Assembly: GCF_040183065.1 (NCBI RefSeq)
Contig: NC_091117.1
Coordinates: forward strand, 102,125,501 to 102,189,500
Direction: 5' to 3'
DNA from: Periplaneta americana
Taxonomy: Eukaryota; Arthropoda; Insecta; Blattodea; Blattidae
DNA length: 64,000 bases
Made by a program: the position numbers and the translations under genes. Below the pieces are notes generated by a model, which was not told the origin of the DNA, did no database searches, and saw only the letters and a program-made list of their open reading frames with translations. Of the stretch, positions 43,793 to 55,490 are shown piece after piece. The stretch's first letter is position 1. Each line of letters opens with the position of its first letter.

Positions 43793-44058
43793 ATTATTTA
43801 GTCCTGACAGTCGCCGGCAATGTGTGCCTTGGTCAGGCGAGTCCATTTAGTTATGCCAAGGAGTGTTTGGGTTAGTCACTTGCTTGCCTTCGGAGCGATC
43901 GGTTGTCATGCGTGTGGTAGGGCTGTATGTTTCTAGTACAGTTAAGCTGTACTGCATTCCTTTACCGACCACTCGCCCTTATCTCTACTCTGGAGCTCTC
44001 CCCACTACTCCTATTACTTCCCCTTTTTCGCATCGCCAAGCTGTCAGGACTAAATAAT
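43793..44058. mobile_element. 266-bp MITE with ATTATTTAGTCCTGACAG ends
   Basis: The 18-bp ends ATTATTTAGTCCTGACAG (43793) and its complement CTGTCAGGACTAAATAAT (44041-44058) are exact inverted repeats. The interior is GC-richer than the surroundings and non-coding. Superfamily not determined. Confidence 0.82.
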
Positions 44059-44639
44059 CAGTCTGTATATTGTATGAATAGTAATTCATTCTCGCAATAG
44101 ACCACTTTTTGAGGATTTATATGTGGAGTTTTACTCCAGAAAATCTGTCAGAATATTTCATAGTTTAGTATCATGTTAGGAACACTGATTAAATGAGTGG
44201 TTTGCGGATGTAATAAGTTAATAATGATACATTGTTGTAAATGTAACAGGCTATTAATATGTATTGGTAAATAATTCCATAAAACATTTCATCATCACCA
44301 CGTTACCTCTGATTGAGGCTCTGGCTAATATGTACAGTTCCCCTTAAAAAGAATGAGATGTCTCTTTTTCGTCAAAAGTTAAAGTTCTACAGCGTGGTTC
44401 ACTCGATATCAACATAGCCAGGAAGATATCTGGTCTTGCATGCATAGGCCTATTTTCATCCTTCTCCAAAGTGCACACCAGTGCAAAATGTTATCAGTTG
44501 TCTGTGTATTTCTGGTGTAGGTCTCTTTTTACGTCCTTGATCGTTTACCTTTAATGAAAGATTGAAATATACCAAATAATACGAAAGTAATTCGCCAAAG
44601 TGCAAAATCAATATTAATTTTGAAACGACAAATGTAGAC
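44059..44639. other. Vps50 intron 3, unassigned
   Basis: No feature recognised before the minisatellite. Confidence 0.3.
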
Positions 44640-46978
44640 ATATGGCAAAGACAGCAAGGAACATTGTAAGGACCATGACAAGGGCAAAGATCAGGACCAT
44701 GGTTTCATACAAGAAACACTACAAACACCATGACAAGGATTATGCCACAACATAGACTACCATAAGGATTAAAAGACTAGGACCACGAAAAGGACTATTA
44801 GAAAGACAACAAGGAACATGATAAGGACCAAAATCAGGTTCATAATAATATACTACGACAAGGATTACGATAAATATCACGACATGGACCACGATTACTT
44901 CAAAATTTACCAAGATAAGGACTATGACAAAGACAACAAATACTTATTAAGGATCATGACAAAAGCAGCAAGGAGGATGATAAGGACTATTACAGTGCCA
45001 ACAATGACCACAATAAAAACAACATAGATCACGATAATGGAAATGTCAAAGACTACAAGGACCACGACAAAATAATAAGGATCACGATAAGGACCATGAC
45101 AAGGAAAACAAGAACTAATATAAGAAATGCGATATGGATAAAGACAAGGGTCACGATAGTAATTACGAATTAGACCACGATAAGGACAAGGTTCATAATA
45201 AGAGTCACGACATGAACCACGATAAGGACCAAGACCATGATAAGGTTTATAACAAAGACAACAAATACCACGCTAAGGGCCACAACAAAGACAAGGATTA
45301 CGATAAACATGACAAAGACAACAGTGATCACGATAAGGACCATGGCAAAGATAACAAAGACAACAAATACCACGCTAAGGGCCACAACAAAGACAAGGAT
45401 TACGATAAACATGACAAAGACAACAGTGATCACGATAAGGACCATGGCAAAGATAACAAGGATCATTACAAGATCTACGGCAATGATCACAATAAGGACC
45501 ATGACATGGACCACGGAATAATCATCATAAGGACTTCGTCAAAGACAAGGACGATGTTAAGACCTATGACAACAACAAAACAAAGACAAGGACCACGATA
45601 AGAATAACGACATGGGTTACGACCAACACTATGATAAGTATCACGATAAAGACCACGACAAACACTACCATAAGGTTCATAAAGACCAAGGCAGCGATAA
45701 GGACTATGCGAAGGAGAATACGGATCACTATAAGAATCGCGATAAGGATAAGGACGAGGACTACAATAAGGATCACGACATGGTCCATGACACACACCAC
45801 AAGGTTCAGGATGATAAGAACCATAACGTGAACCACTTTAAGGACCACGACACTGACTATGATAAGGACCAAGACCATGACAAAGACAAGAAGTAAGATA
45901 AGGGCTAGTACAATGACAACAAAGATCACGACAAAGGCAACAATGATCACGATAAAAAACATGACAAAAAGAATAAGGATCACGATAAGGACTATGCCAG
46001 AGACGACAAGGACCAATGTAAGAAGCATAACATGGACGAAGACAAGAATCACGATAAGAAACCTGACGAAAACAGAAAGAACGATAAGGGCCATTACAAT
46101 GACAACTAGGACCATGACAAAGACAACAATGTTCACGACAAAAAAATATGACAAAGGCAACAATTATCATGGTAAGGACCATGCTAGAGACAACTAGGAC
46201 CAATATAAGGACGGGAAACGGACAGAGACAGAGACAACTATAAGAATCACGACATGGACCACAATAAGGACCAAAGCCACGATAGGGACCATGACAAAAT
46301 CAAGATCAGAAAAGGCATTACAATGGAAACAAGCACTGTGATAAGGACCCCAACAAAGCAGAGAATAACCACATCAGAGACAACAATGACCACGATAAAG
46401 ACCATGGCAAAGACATCAAGGACCACTATAAGGATCACGATAAATATGACATGGACCATGACATGCACCACGACAATGATCGTAATAAGACACCATGGCT
46501 TGGACAACAATAATGACCATGACAAGTATTACGACAAAGAAACAACGATCATTATAGGACCACGAAATGGACAAACACAAAGACAAGAATTACAACGACC
46601 ACAGTAAGGATCAGGACATGCATCGTGATATGGATAACAATCAGGACTACGACATGGACACAACAAGGACCATGACAAGCATTATGACAAGCACCAAGGC
46701 CACGATTAGAACTATGACAAAGACAACAAGGACCATGATTAGGACTACAACAAAGGCAATAAAATGTCGATAAGAATCACGAGAAAAACGACAAGGACTA
46801 GGATAATGATGGCGACATGGACAATGGAAAGCACCACAACAAAGATTACAATAACGACTACGATATGGTTCACGACTAGGAATATGAAAGAACCATGATA
46901 AGTACCATGACAAATACAACAAGAATTGTTACAAGGACCACAACAAGGACAAGGACCAGAAGAAGGATCACGAAATAT
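44640..46978. repeat. 2.3-kb degenerate minisatellite with 9-bp-based units
   Basis: Long array built from words such as AAGGACCAC/T-GACAAAGAC-AACAAGGAC-CATGACAAG. The period is a multiple of 9 bp, so + strand frames read as Asp/Lys/His-rich repeats (KDHDKDHGKDNKD) and the other strand as hydrophobic Val/Ile/Leu runs. A 105-bp block is duplicated exactly in tandem at about 45252-45356 and 45357-45461. Frames up to 199 codons are open on both strands, but all are interrupted and none has a start, splice or domain context, so I annotate it as satellite DNA, not genes. Confidence 0.9.
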
Positions 46979-47556
46979 CATTGCTTCTGTGTACCAAATG
47001 GCAAATGCCTGCTGTGGGATCTAAATTCTGGACTGCTGCTAATGTCAATGTCTTGTCTTGGTAGCTCATACGACTACAGTAATGTGTCGGTTCCACTGTA
47101 TAACCGAAACGTCTCCTGTTTTTTTAATGCCTTAGGGTATATGGTGCATAAATATTATTGACAACTTAAACATTCAAGATTTTGCAAAAGGTACTGCAGT
47201 TCTTTATTTAACAGATACATTTAATAATTAATATTAATATATCTACAGTAAATAGTCAATAACTGCAACAGTGCTTTTTCATTCAATCATAACATGAATA
47301 AAATTGAATGCACATTAAATTAAACACTACTGCAAACACATAGATAGAAATAGTTAAAATCAACTGAAGGGGTGAGAATGAAATAGTTCAAAGCCATACT
47401 TTTAACAAAAATTGTTTTGTGCGAGTGCATTTCTTACACATATGGGAAAGCTACTAATAAAATATTGTAATAATTACTCAATAAATGACATAGGCCTAAT
47501 GACTCTTAACCTTTGGAAAAGTTTGTGTGGCTTAGGAATATTTTTTAATTTCATTC
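46979..47556. other. Vps50 intron 3, unassigned
   Basis: No gene or repeat recognised between the minisatellite and the (TA)n hairpin. Confidence 0.3.
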
Positions 47557-47564
47557 TAATTGTT

Positions 47565-47622
<58 letters not shown>

Positions 47623-47632
47623 CCAACAATTA
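47557..47632. repeat. (TA)n flanked by inverted TAATTGTTGGTTT
   Basis: TAATTGTTGGTTT, about 24 TA repeats, then AAACCAACAATTA. The whole is one perfect palindrome, able to extrude as a cruciform. Possibly a MITE whose centre has become a microsatellite. Confidence 0.9.
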
Positions 47633-48059
47633 CATAACACGCATAAGTCTTAGCGTCTGAGCTGTTGAAACGACATGAAAGCTATCCTTTCTGTGCGGAA
47701 TGTTGATCTAGTCATGAAGGTCCAATGTCGATTTAACTACATGATTTATGTATATATTTATCTATTATTTACGTTATATTACCGTATTTTTTTGCAGTTT
47801 TTGAAGTGAATTTCAGAACGATGCTAATAACAAACCAAATAGCCTGAATTTAAGTAACTCAATATTCGTTATCTTGTGTATCAGTGCTCTGGGCTCCGAT
47901 CATGTGCAGTGTCTTACATCTGAGACTTAGGAATATTCAATTGTCTAGGGAAACTGACATCTATTATCAGGCAGTACATCTCACTTGATGATATGTGTCA
48001 GAGAAAGAACAATTGTTTGTATGCATCTGAAGTCTGATTAGTTGAATATATAGCTAATC

Positions 48060-48205
48060 GGTGATTGTATGCAATGGAGGGGGAAAGGAACTGGCCACCC
48101 TACCCCATTATCTCTTGGCCTAGCAGCCTTATGAGTAATGCCTTATTGGTGTCAGTTATGAGGTTCAAACCTGTCTTCGGACAGTTGACTAAACAAAATC
48201 ACCAC
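48060..48205 (+). mobile_element. SINE-like repeat fragment
   Basis: Contains GGAGGGGGAAAGGAACTGGC, CACCCTACCCCATTATCTC, and a B-box-like ATGAGGTTCAAACCTGTCTT followed by CGGACAGTTGACTAAACA. I recognise this style from cockroach repeats but cannot verify it. No tail or duplication found. Confidence 0.4.
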
Positions 48206-48539
48206 GTGAATCATGAGACTACTTCTTAGACCTATAAATTATAAATCTGTTTTAATGTTATCATAACGGAAATTTTAATGTAATTTTAATAGTATTGCAA
48301 TATATTCATAGTATGTTGCTTATTTTTAAATTTTTCCTTAAAAACATATAAATTCATAAATACAAGATTTAGAATCCTAAAAAAAAAAAGAAAAAAAAAA
48401 CCTAAACCGCAGATTGGAAAAACCTAAAAATCCGGGGCTTGGTTATGACTGATTTCTAATATGTTTTATGAAGGTTCATTGAAATAAGCAATAAAAGAAT
48501 TCACTCCATAATTATCATTTTAATAACAGATGGCTGAAA

Positions 48540-50170
48540 GGGGTAGAATTTGCAAAGTAGCTTTCAAAGCAAGATACACATTTAGAAGTCTGTAAAATTT
48601 GCTGCTTATGTTTCGCAGTAAAATACAATTCATTAAAAATGGTGTCACACTAGTTCAAAAACTCGCATTGATAAGCTCTGGGACGTAATAAGAAATTTTA
48701 AATTGAACAACATAGGAACAAGAATTGTCGGGAATTAAATTAATACTGACTAACTACTCAGTGAAACACTATCGCTTTTCTCTTTCACAAGATTGTGGAA
48801 ATTCTCTCATCTCGAACTTCTTGTTCCAAGATTCGAAATTAGCATCTGAAATTGATTGTGGAAGGACTAAAGCTGAAGTTCTGGTTGAAAATATGTTGGC
48901 ACTTCATTCACCACAACTAATCCTGAAATATATTGGTACATTTTCCGCAGTCAGCGCGTCTGGCCGCGAAACCAGGTGGACCGGGTTCGAATCCTGGTCG
49001 GAGCAAGTTACCTGGTTGATGTTTTTTCCGCGGTTTTCCCTCAACCTAATGCGAGCAAATGCTGGGTAACCTTTGGTGCTGGACCCCGGACTCATTTCAC
49101 CGGCATTATCACCTTAATTTCATTCAGACGCTAAATAACCTAGATGTTGATACAGCGTCGTAAAATAACCCAATAAAAAGAGAGAAAGAAAAGGTACATT
49201 TTGCGTATCAGTTGCGTGTTAAGCCGTAAATAAAATAAATATGAAATTCTTTCCAGTTGTTATCCAATACTTTCACCAACAAGTGGGAATCATTTCAGCA
49301 GTTTCAGATTTTATAAGGATGCTGACGAAAGTGCAATAGTCAGCAAGTTTCAAGAGTGTTTTATGAAAACTGGTTTTTCAGGTTCACAAGTGATAGTGTA
49401 TAGTGAAACAATTACTCTGTCAATTAGAGGAAAAATAAGTTTGTTCTTGGAGTTTAAGATGTTATTTGAAAATCAAAATCTAATTAATTGCAGGATATTG
49501 CCATATATACAACCTACGCAACACTACCAAATATGGACTTAAATTACCGACATTTGATATTGAATCATTGGTAGCTATGGTATATATTAATTTTCTTCAC
49601 GTAGAAAAATAATCAGCAAACTAGGTAACATTATTTTTTTTGTTTGTTTGGTTGTTTTTTTTTTTTTCATATGGCATGCCTACTTGGAGACTGAATATTT
49701 CAATCTACTCTGCAATATTCCTACACGATTATTTTTACTCTTTTTTCCTGCTATAGACAGATTGATCAAGAACTGGCAGTACTAAAATGTACTTTTTGAG
49801 TGAGGGAGAAGACAGATTTCTCAAAATTATTTGCACATTTGTTGTAACCCATGACAATGCCAGTAAAGTAGAAAGTAGTGCAACACTTTTAGAGAAAATG
49901 ATTACATATTGATAACTGAATTGTATTCTGTGCTTATAAAGTTGTGTGTAGAAATAATCAACAGTCAAAAGAATGCTTTATTTGGATTCAAGATGTTACA
50001 GGAATAAAAAAAAAAAAAAAAAAAAACTTTCTCAGTCTGAGCAAACTAAATTTCTTAAAGAATCTCCAGAGAGGATACTGCATTACCTTGAAAAAAATGT
50101 TTGACTTTACTGAAGATTCATTTTTCAGTCTTTGTTCTGAGTTAAACTTTGAAGAGCCCCAAAAAATATA
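48540..50170 (+). pseudogene. hAT transposase relic (uncharacterised zinc-finger-hAT group)
   Basis: Fragments in order: TNYSVKHYRFSLSQDCGNSL, DSKLASEIDCGRTKAEVLVE (48850-48900), [SINE], FFPVVIQYFHQQVGIISAVS (about 49239-49300), TTKYGLKLPTFDIESLVAMVY (about 49520-49585), DRLIKNWQY (about 49757), and FLKNLQRGYCITLKKMFDFTEDSF (about 50050-50125). The K-x-SCGRTK, P-VIQYF and C-K-[FY]-GLK-x-L-x-FDIE-x-LV blocks are typical of a hAT lineage abundant in insects. Many stops and shifts; no termini identified. Confidence 0.68.
48945..49192 (+). mobile_element. tRNA-derived SINE with target duplication
   Basis: Flanked by a 10-bp duplication GGTACATTTT at 48935-48944 and 49193-49202. Starts within the tRNA-like head (GTCAGCGCGTCTGGCCGCG, B box CCGGGTTCGAATCCTGGTC), continues CAAGTTACCTGG, a body with TGCGAGCAAATGCTGGGTA and the tail CAGACGCTAAATAACCTAGA, GCGTCGTAAAATAACCCAAT, AAAAAG. 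It interrupts the hAT relic in the middle of a conserved domain. Confidence 0.93.
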
Positions 50171-50546
50171 GAATATAATGGAACTAGTCGATTACACTAC
50201 TCGACAAGAAATTGTTTATGTTAATTTTTTTATCGTTCCTGAATGAAATTTGCCTGCTGAACACGAATATGGCACTGGTTTTTCTGAAATGATAATATTT
50301 TGGAAAATATTTTATAATTTATGTTTTCGAAAAAAACAACATAACCAAACACATTCTCTATTTAGTTTTATTACGAGCCACTAGGTGCGAACTAATTGCA
50401 GACCTCTCCTTTTTTTTCACGATTGGCAGACATCAGTGAATAGAATTTACTCCCAGTCATCAATATTTTAAGACAAATAAGTCTGTTTCTTCATTATATG
50501 TGAACTGTAGTGTGCAGTTTCTAACTTTTGCCTCTTATTGTAAAAA
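50171..50546. other. Vps50 intron 3, unassigned
   Basis: AT-rich; presumably upstream sequence of the broken Cys-rich gene. No promoter element or terminal repeat found. Confidence 0.3.
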
Positions 50547-52210
50547 ATGTCGTCTACAAGAAGCTGTAAGCTTCCAACAGACTCTTTTTGTTATGTTTGT
50601 GGTTTCTATATAAGCCCTAAACAAGTACAACATGCCATTTTACCTGGAACAAAGTTCTGCAAAGCGTACAAACATTACTTCGGAGTGCCGGTTGGAGATT
50701 TTGATAAAATATGGGCTCCCCACGTCTCCTGTGGTAGTTGTCGTTCAAACTTAGAAGGGTGGCTGCGTGGGTCTAGAAAAAGTATGCCTTTTGCCATACC
50801 TTGGATCTGGAGAGAACCTTCAAACCACCACAATGACCGTTACTTTTGTATTGTAGACATATCGAAATACAAAAGTGTCAAGAACAGAAGAAACTTAGAT
50901 TACCCTAGTATACCTTCTTCCATTGCCCCAATTCCACACAGTAATGACCTGCCAGTTCCTAAACCACCTGATCAGTACTCAACCGACGAAGAAAGTGCGA
51001 TAAAAAGTGATTCAGATGAAACGTTTCTTAGTGAGGAAGAAGAAGGACCCCACCTTCTTAGTCAATCAGAGCTTGATGATTTTATCAGAGAATTAGAGCT
51101 ACCAAAATGTAAAGCTGAGCTAGTTGCTTCACGCTTCAAAGAATAGAGGTTTCTCCTTCCTTCATGTAAAATAATATCATACAGAACTCGGAATAAGGAG
51201 TTCTCATCCTTTTTCCATACAGTAGAAAAACTGTGCTATTGTTTTAAGATCAATGAGTTGTTTGAAGCTATTGGAGTCCCCCATATTGCAGAAGATTGGC
51301 GTCTGTTCATAGATAGTTCAACGAGAAACATTAAGGCTGTCCTACTTCACAATGGAAATATGTATCCTTCAATTCCTTTTGGTTACTCCCTCATTTGAAG
51401 AAGGACTATGAAAATGTAAGGTTCCTGCTAGAGTAGATAAATTACACTAGTTACAAGTGGGATATCTGTGGAGACTTCAAGATGTTGGGATTTATATTAG
51501 GTTTACAAGGTGGTTTCACAAAATATTCGTGTTTTCTCTGCCTTTGGGATAGTAGAGCCACAGACCAGCACTATACTCAGAAAACATGGCCACAAAGGGA
51601 ACACCTAATTCCAGGTAAACACAATGTTATCCACGAGGCTCTAGTTCCGAGAGAGAAGATCTTACTCCCACCTCTTCACATAAAACTTGGACTAGTCAAG
51701 CAATTTGTGAAGGCATTAGAACCCATCTCTATTGCTTACCTTCATATAAGGAAAATGTTCCCTCATTTATCAGATGCAAAAGTGAAAGGTGGCATATTCA
51801 CTGGCCCACAGATTCGTTTGGTGATTTCATCCCAAGAACTTGAGCAGAAAATGACTGATATTGAGAGGAATGCATGAAAGGCCTTCAGAGCAGTGGTGAC
51901 AGGCTTCCTAGGCAACAAGAAAAGTGACAACTATGAAGAAATAGTTGCATCTTTACTGGAACACTACAGATCACTGAGATGCAGAATGTCAATAAAATTG
52001 CATTACTTGCATTCCCACCTAGAATTTTTTCGGTCTAATTTGGGAGACATTAGCGAAGAACATGGTGAACGCTTCCATCAGGATATCGAAACAATGGAAA
52101 AAAGATACCAGGGTCGATGTGATGCTATTATGGGAAACTACATTTGGGACCTAGTTCGCAGCACTTCAGATCCTCGTAAATGGAAATGCACAAGTTCTGT
52201 TCATTTTTGA
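50547..52210 (+). pseudogene. Broken intronless Cys-rich protein of a multicopy family
   Basis: One protein can be followed for ~550 codons: CYVCGFYI (C-x2-C), GTKFCKAYKHYFGVPVGD, WAPHVSCGSCRSNLEGWLRG, IPWIWREPSNHHNDRYF, an acidic middle (SDSDETFLSEEEEGPH), then LGFILGLQGGFTKYSCFLC, CLWDSRATDQHY, LLPPLHIKLGLVKQFVKAL, FTGPQIR, KLHYLHSHLEFFRSNLG, EEHGERFHQDIETMEKRYQG and the end near 52210. Breaks: TAG at 51144-51146, frameshift near 51395, a further TAG near 51434, and TGA at 51875-51877 (probably from Trp). I know this family as many uncharacterised, intronless copies in invertebrates and suspect a transposon origin; its function is unknown. No terminal repeats found. Confidence 0.6.
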
Positions 52211-52974
52211 ATGACTGTTAACGAAATACTAAGGATAAATATATCCTGTGTCATGCATTTTAGGTACAGTATGTATTTCCTTATTATTTTGTATTATTTT
52301 TTGTTTAATATCTGTTTTATGAATACTGATACTAGTATATTGCAGAAATGCTAAAATGTATGATTTTTATTTTTCTTGCAAAATATCGACATTTCAGGAA
52401 AATGAATATTATATTCGCGATCAGCACTATCAAATTGATAATATAACATTGAAAAAGTCAGATAAACAAAAAGTCAGTCAAATTTTGTAGAGCAGTGTTA
52501 TTTCAAGCTAAGTGTAAATGTTAATGAACTAATGAGTTATTTTCTGAAATGAAAGCAGTAAAATACATTTTACCTTACATTATGGAACTGCTAGGCTGAA
52601 ACATTTCAAATTGATGGGCAAAGCCCCTAATTTGTAGAGAACTGTACAATTTGTTTTAACAGCGTCACCATCCATTTCATCTGTTAAGCAGGTGTTCAGT
52701 GACTCAAACTATTTGGAACAAAGAAAGAAACAGATTGAAAATAGAAATGGTATTATATTCCATAGATCTTACATCAACATTGTACCTTTAATCATACATT
52801 GAAATAGCCTCATCTGTGAAACAATCTACTTCGTCAGAGCTCTTTCCTGTAGCACAAAGCAGTACTTGTTTCTAAGGAAATAAGAGACATTTCCAATCTA
52901 TTCTTAAAGAAGAGAAATACACTATCCAAAATATCAGAACAATTATTTCAACAAAGGATTTTTTTCTTTTTTCA
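52211..52974. other. Vps50 intron 3, unassigned
   Basis: No gene or repeat recognised. Confidence 0.3.
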
Positions 52975-53650
52975 AGTTCTTTTATGGAATAATTCTTCTC
53001 GGGTTCTCAGCCAGGTGAATTGGATTGTTGCTTCCAAGCTTTCGATGATTAGCTCTGCCATCTTCTTCAAGGATTGAAATGCTGTGAGACTAGGTCCAGC
53101 TGGTATATAAGCAGTCAGTAGGGCTTCCTGCTGTACGCCAATCAGGAACTAGTTTCTAGTCCCGACTGCCTGCCTGCCATGTTCTTGTTAGTAGAAGCAT
53201 GTTGATTACAGATTTCCATGCTGTACTCAAATGTAGTCCCCCTCTTCTCTGTTGAAATTATTGCAATCTAGTTGGATTTCGATGGCTTCCTTTATAACCA
53301 GGTCCCAGTAACTTGATGTCTTGTCCAAGATGGTGGTGGCATTGAAATCTATCTTGTGACCCGTTTCCAGGCTGTGTTGCACTACTGCTGACTTATCGGG
53401 ATAATGTAGTCTTATGCTGCATTGATGTTCCTTGCAGCATTCCACAATGGTGCGTCCCATCTGGCTAATGTAGCATTTCCCATACTTACAAGATATTTTG
53501 TAGACACCAGATATCCTAAGAGCAAGGTCGTCCCTAACTGGTCCCAAGGCACTTCAATCCCTGAAGAAAATGGCAGAACTGGTCATCAAAAGCTGATCAC
53601 TCACCTGGCTGAGAATCCAAGAAGAATTATTCCATATCCAATGCCGGGAA
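52975..53650 (-). mobile_element. Penelope-like retroelement, 3' fragment
   Basis: On the - strand: the GIY-YIG endonuclease end of the ORF, then a trailer with CAATCCTTGAAGAAGATGGC and TCATCGAAAGCTTGGAAGC, then TTCACCTGGCTGAGAACC. A second, inverted copy of this trailer lies at about 53556-53640. Inverted or partial terminal copies are common in Penelope-like elements. The RT domain is absent. A further piece of the same trailer lies at 57848-57922. Confidence 0.8.
53227..53550 (-). pseudogene. GIY-YIG endonuclease domain of a Penelope-like element
   Basis: The - strand frame reads GVYKISCKYGKCYISQMGRT, then CKEHQCSIRLHYPDKSAVVQ, HSLETGHKIDF and KEAIEIQLDCNNFNREEG. The G-x-YKI-x-C ... YI-x-Q-x-GRT core, the R/K-x-x-EH, and the terminal E-I-x-L are GIY-YIG landmarks; 'CYISQMGRT' stands for the usual YIGQTGRT, so the Gly is replaced by Ser. 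These domains nick DNA during Penelope-type retrotransposition. Upstream RT is missing, so it is a fragment. Confidence 0.85.
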
Positions 53651-53799
53651 AACCTCAAGTCCTACTCTACAATTTCTTTTGTTTTCTTAAAATAAAGACA
53701 TTAAAAAATGCAAGTGATACAAATATGCCTTGTTTAAACTATTTAAGAAAATAACTTAAATATTTTAAATAAGCTTTTAATTTACTGTATCATATTATA

Positions 53800-55272
53800 C
53801 GGGTGTTTAAAAAATACGGGGCATAATTTCGGGTATGTATTTCCCACATGTAGACAATCAAAATAGTTCATTACAACATGTGTCCGGAAATGCTTTATTT
53901 CCGAGTTATGGCCTTCACAACATTGAAATTCACCGGAACGTTTTTCTTTCCGCAGGTCGTTGCCATCAAAGGAGACATTAAGAGGGCACTCTGACAGTTC
54001 ATTCCGAGACGAAGGTTACATTCAGTGTTGTGTAGGCGTTAGACTGTGCGACATGTATTCAAATCAAGAGCTGGCAGAGATACACTTCATGTACGGTAAG
54101 GCAGACGGCAATGCTGCGCTGGCTCGTTGTTTGTACCAGGAGAGGTACCCACAGCGACAATGTCCAGATCGGAAGACATTTGTACGTCTCCATTATAGTC
54201 TGTGCGAGTATGGAAAATTTAACTCTACTGGTTTGGGAAGGGGACGACCAAGATCTACAACTCCAGAAGTACAGGAGGAGATTCTGGAGGCTGTGAACAT
54301 GACTCCTTCTATCAGCACACGAAGGGTAGCGTTGCAAGTCAATGTTCCTCATACGACTGTCTGGAGACTGTTGAAAGAGTATCAATTGTATCCTTATCAT
54401 TTGCAACGTGTGCAGGCCCTGTCACCAGCAGATTACCCTGCACGAGTTAGGTTCTGTCAGTGGTTCTTGCAGCAGTGTGGTGTAAATCCGAACTTTCCTG
54501 CCTTAGTATTATTTACAGATGAAGCACAGTTCACACGAGATGGCATAACAAATTTCCACAATCAGCATGTATGGGCGTATGAAAACCCACGTGCAACTGT
54601 TCCATCTCATCACCAGGTGCGGTTCTCCCTCAACATGTGGGCCGGTATCATTGGTGATTGATTAGTTGGACCCCATGTACTTGTAAACAGACTTACGGGG
54701 CAGACGTACACAAACTTCCTGGAAAACACCATACCTCATGTTTTAGAAGACACTCCACTGATCAATCGTCAACACATTCACTTCTTGCATGATGGCGCTC
54801 CTGCACACTTCAGTCGTACGGCTCGCCGGTACTTGGATCGATGGATAGGTAGAGGTGGCCCAATTGCTTGGCCTCCAAGCTCACCTGATATGAACCCTCT
54901 CGATTTCTACTTGTGGGGCCATTTAAAATCATTGGTTTATTCGTCTCCGGTGTCTGATTTGGAATCCCTTCGGAATCGAATTGTGGCATGTTCTGAGGAC
55001 ATATGCAATACTCCTGGAGTTTGGGATCGTGTTCGCAGGTCAATGAGACATCGATGTGAGGTCAGTATTCAAGTAGGAGGTGGACATTTTGAACATCTTC
55101 TGTAATGACAACGACCTGCGGAAAGAAAAACGTTCCGGTGAATTTCAATGTTGTGAAGGCCATAACTCTGAAATGAAGTATTTCCGGACACATGTTGTAA
55201 TGAACTATTTTGATTGTCTACATGTGGGAAATACATACCTGAAATTATGCCCCGTATTTTTTAAACACCCTG
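53800..55272 (+). mobile_element. Mariner/Tc1-type transposon, copy 2, nearly intact
   Basis: Ends CGGGTGTTTAAAAAATACGG (53800) and CAGGGTGTTTAAAAAATACG reading inward from 55272, TA on both sides (53798-53799, 55273-55274). Inverted repeats ~140 bp. Same family as 25602-27089. It lies in Vps50 intron 3 and ends 218 bp before exon 4. Confidence 0.95.
53960..55105 (+). pseudogene. Mariner/Tc1-type transposase with one in-frame stop
   Basis: A 381-codon reading frame broken only by TGA at 54659-54661 (probably CGA-derived: copy 1 has Arg there). Domains: N-terminal HTH (YSNQELAEIHFMYGKADGNA, residues ~32-52), GRGRPRSTTP hinge (~93), second HTH (RRVALQVNVPHTTVWRLLKE), catalytic LFTDEAQFTRDG (~185), MWAGI, HDGAPAHF (~277) and SSPDMNPLDFYLWGHLKSLV (~308). 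The TDE, HDG and SPD acidic residues are all present. A later ATG (54053, MYSNQE) may be the true start. Apart from the stop, everything needed appears to be there. Confidence 0.93.
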
Positions 55273-55372
55273 TATAATGCCCCCTGAGCACGAGTATGTA
55301 ACTCACTCTTTCTTGGGGTGCTAGAGTGTTTTTATATAAAGAGCAATAGGTATCTTTGTTCTGACAGTAAAA

Positions 55373-55373
<1 letters not shown>

Positions 55374-55442
<69 letters not shown>
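55374..55442. repeat. (ATT)n microsatellite next to Vps50 exon 4
   Basis: About 22 ATT triplets ending 48 bases before the exon 4 start. Confidence 0.95.
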
Positions 55443-55444
<2 letters not shown>

Positions 55445-55490
55445 AATGGTTTAAATGTTGAATGTCACATTATCTGCTCCTCTGCAATAG

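Noticed and set aside
45134..45601. A 155-codon Asp/Lys/His-rich protein gene, and hydrophobic frames on the other strand
   Set aside because: Open frames follow from a 9-bp-based minisatellite; no start context, splice signals, domain or constraint between units.
44640..46978. CRISPR-like array
   Set aside because: Units are degenerate, of mixed length and without unique spacers; an animal genome context also argues against it.
47557..47632. Palindromic (TA)n as a telomere or origin
   Set aside because: No TTAGG repeats or origin-type context; a microsatellite within a small inverted repeat is enough to explain it.
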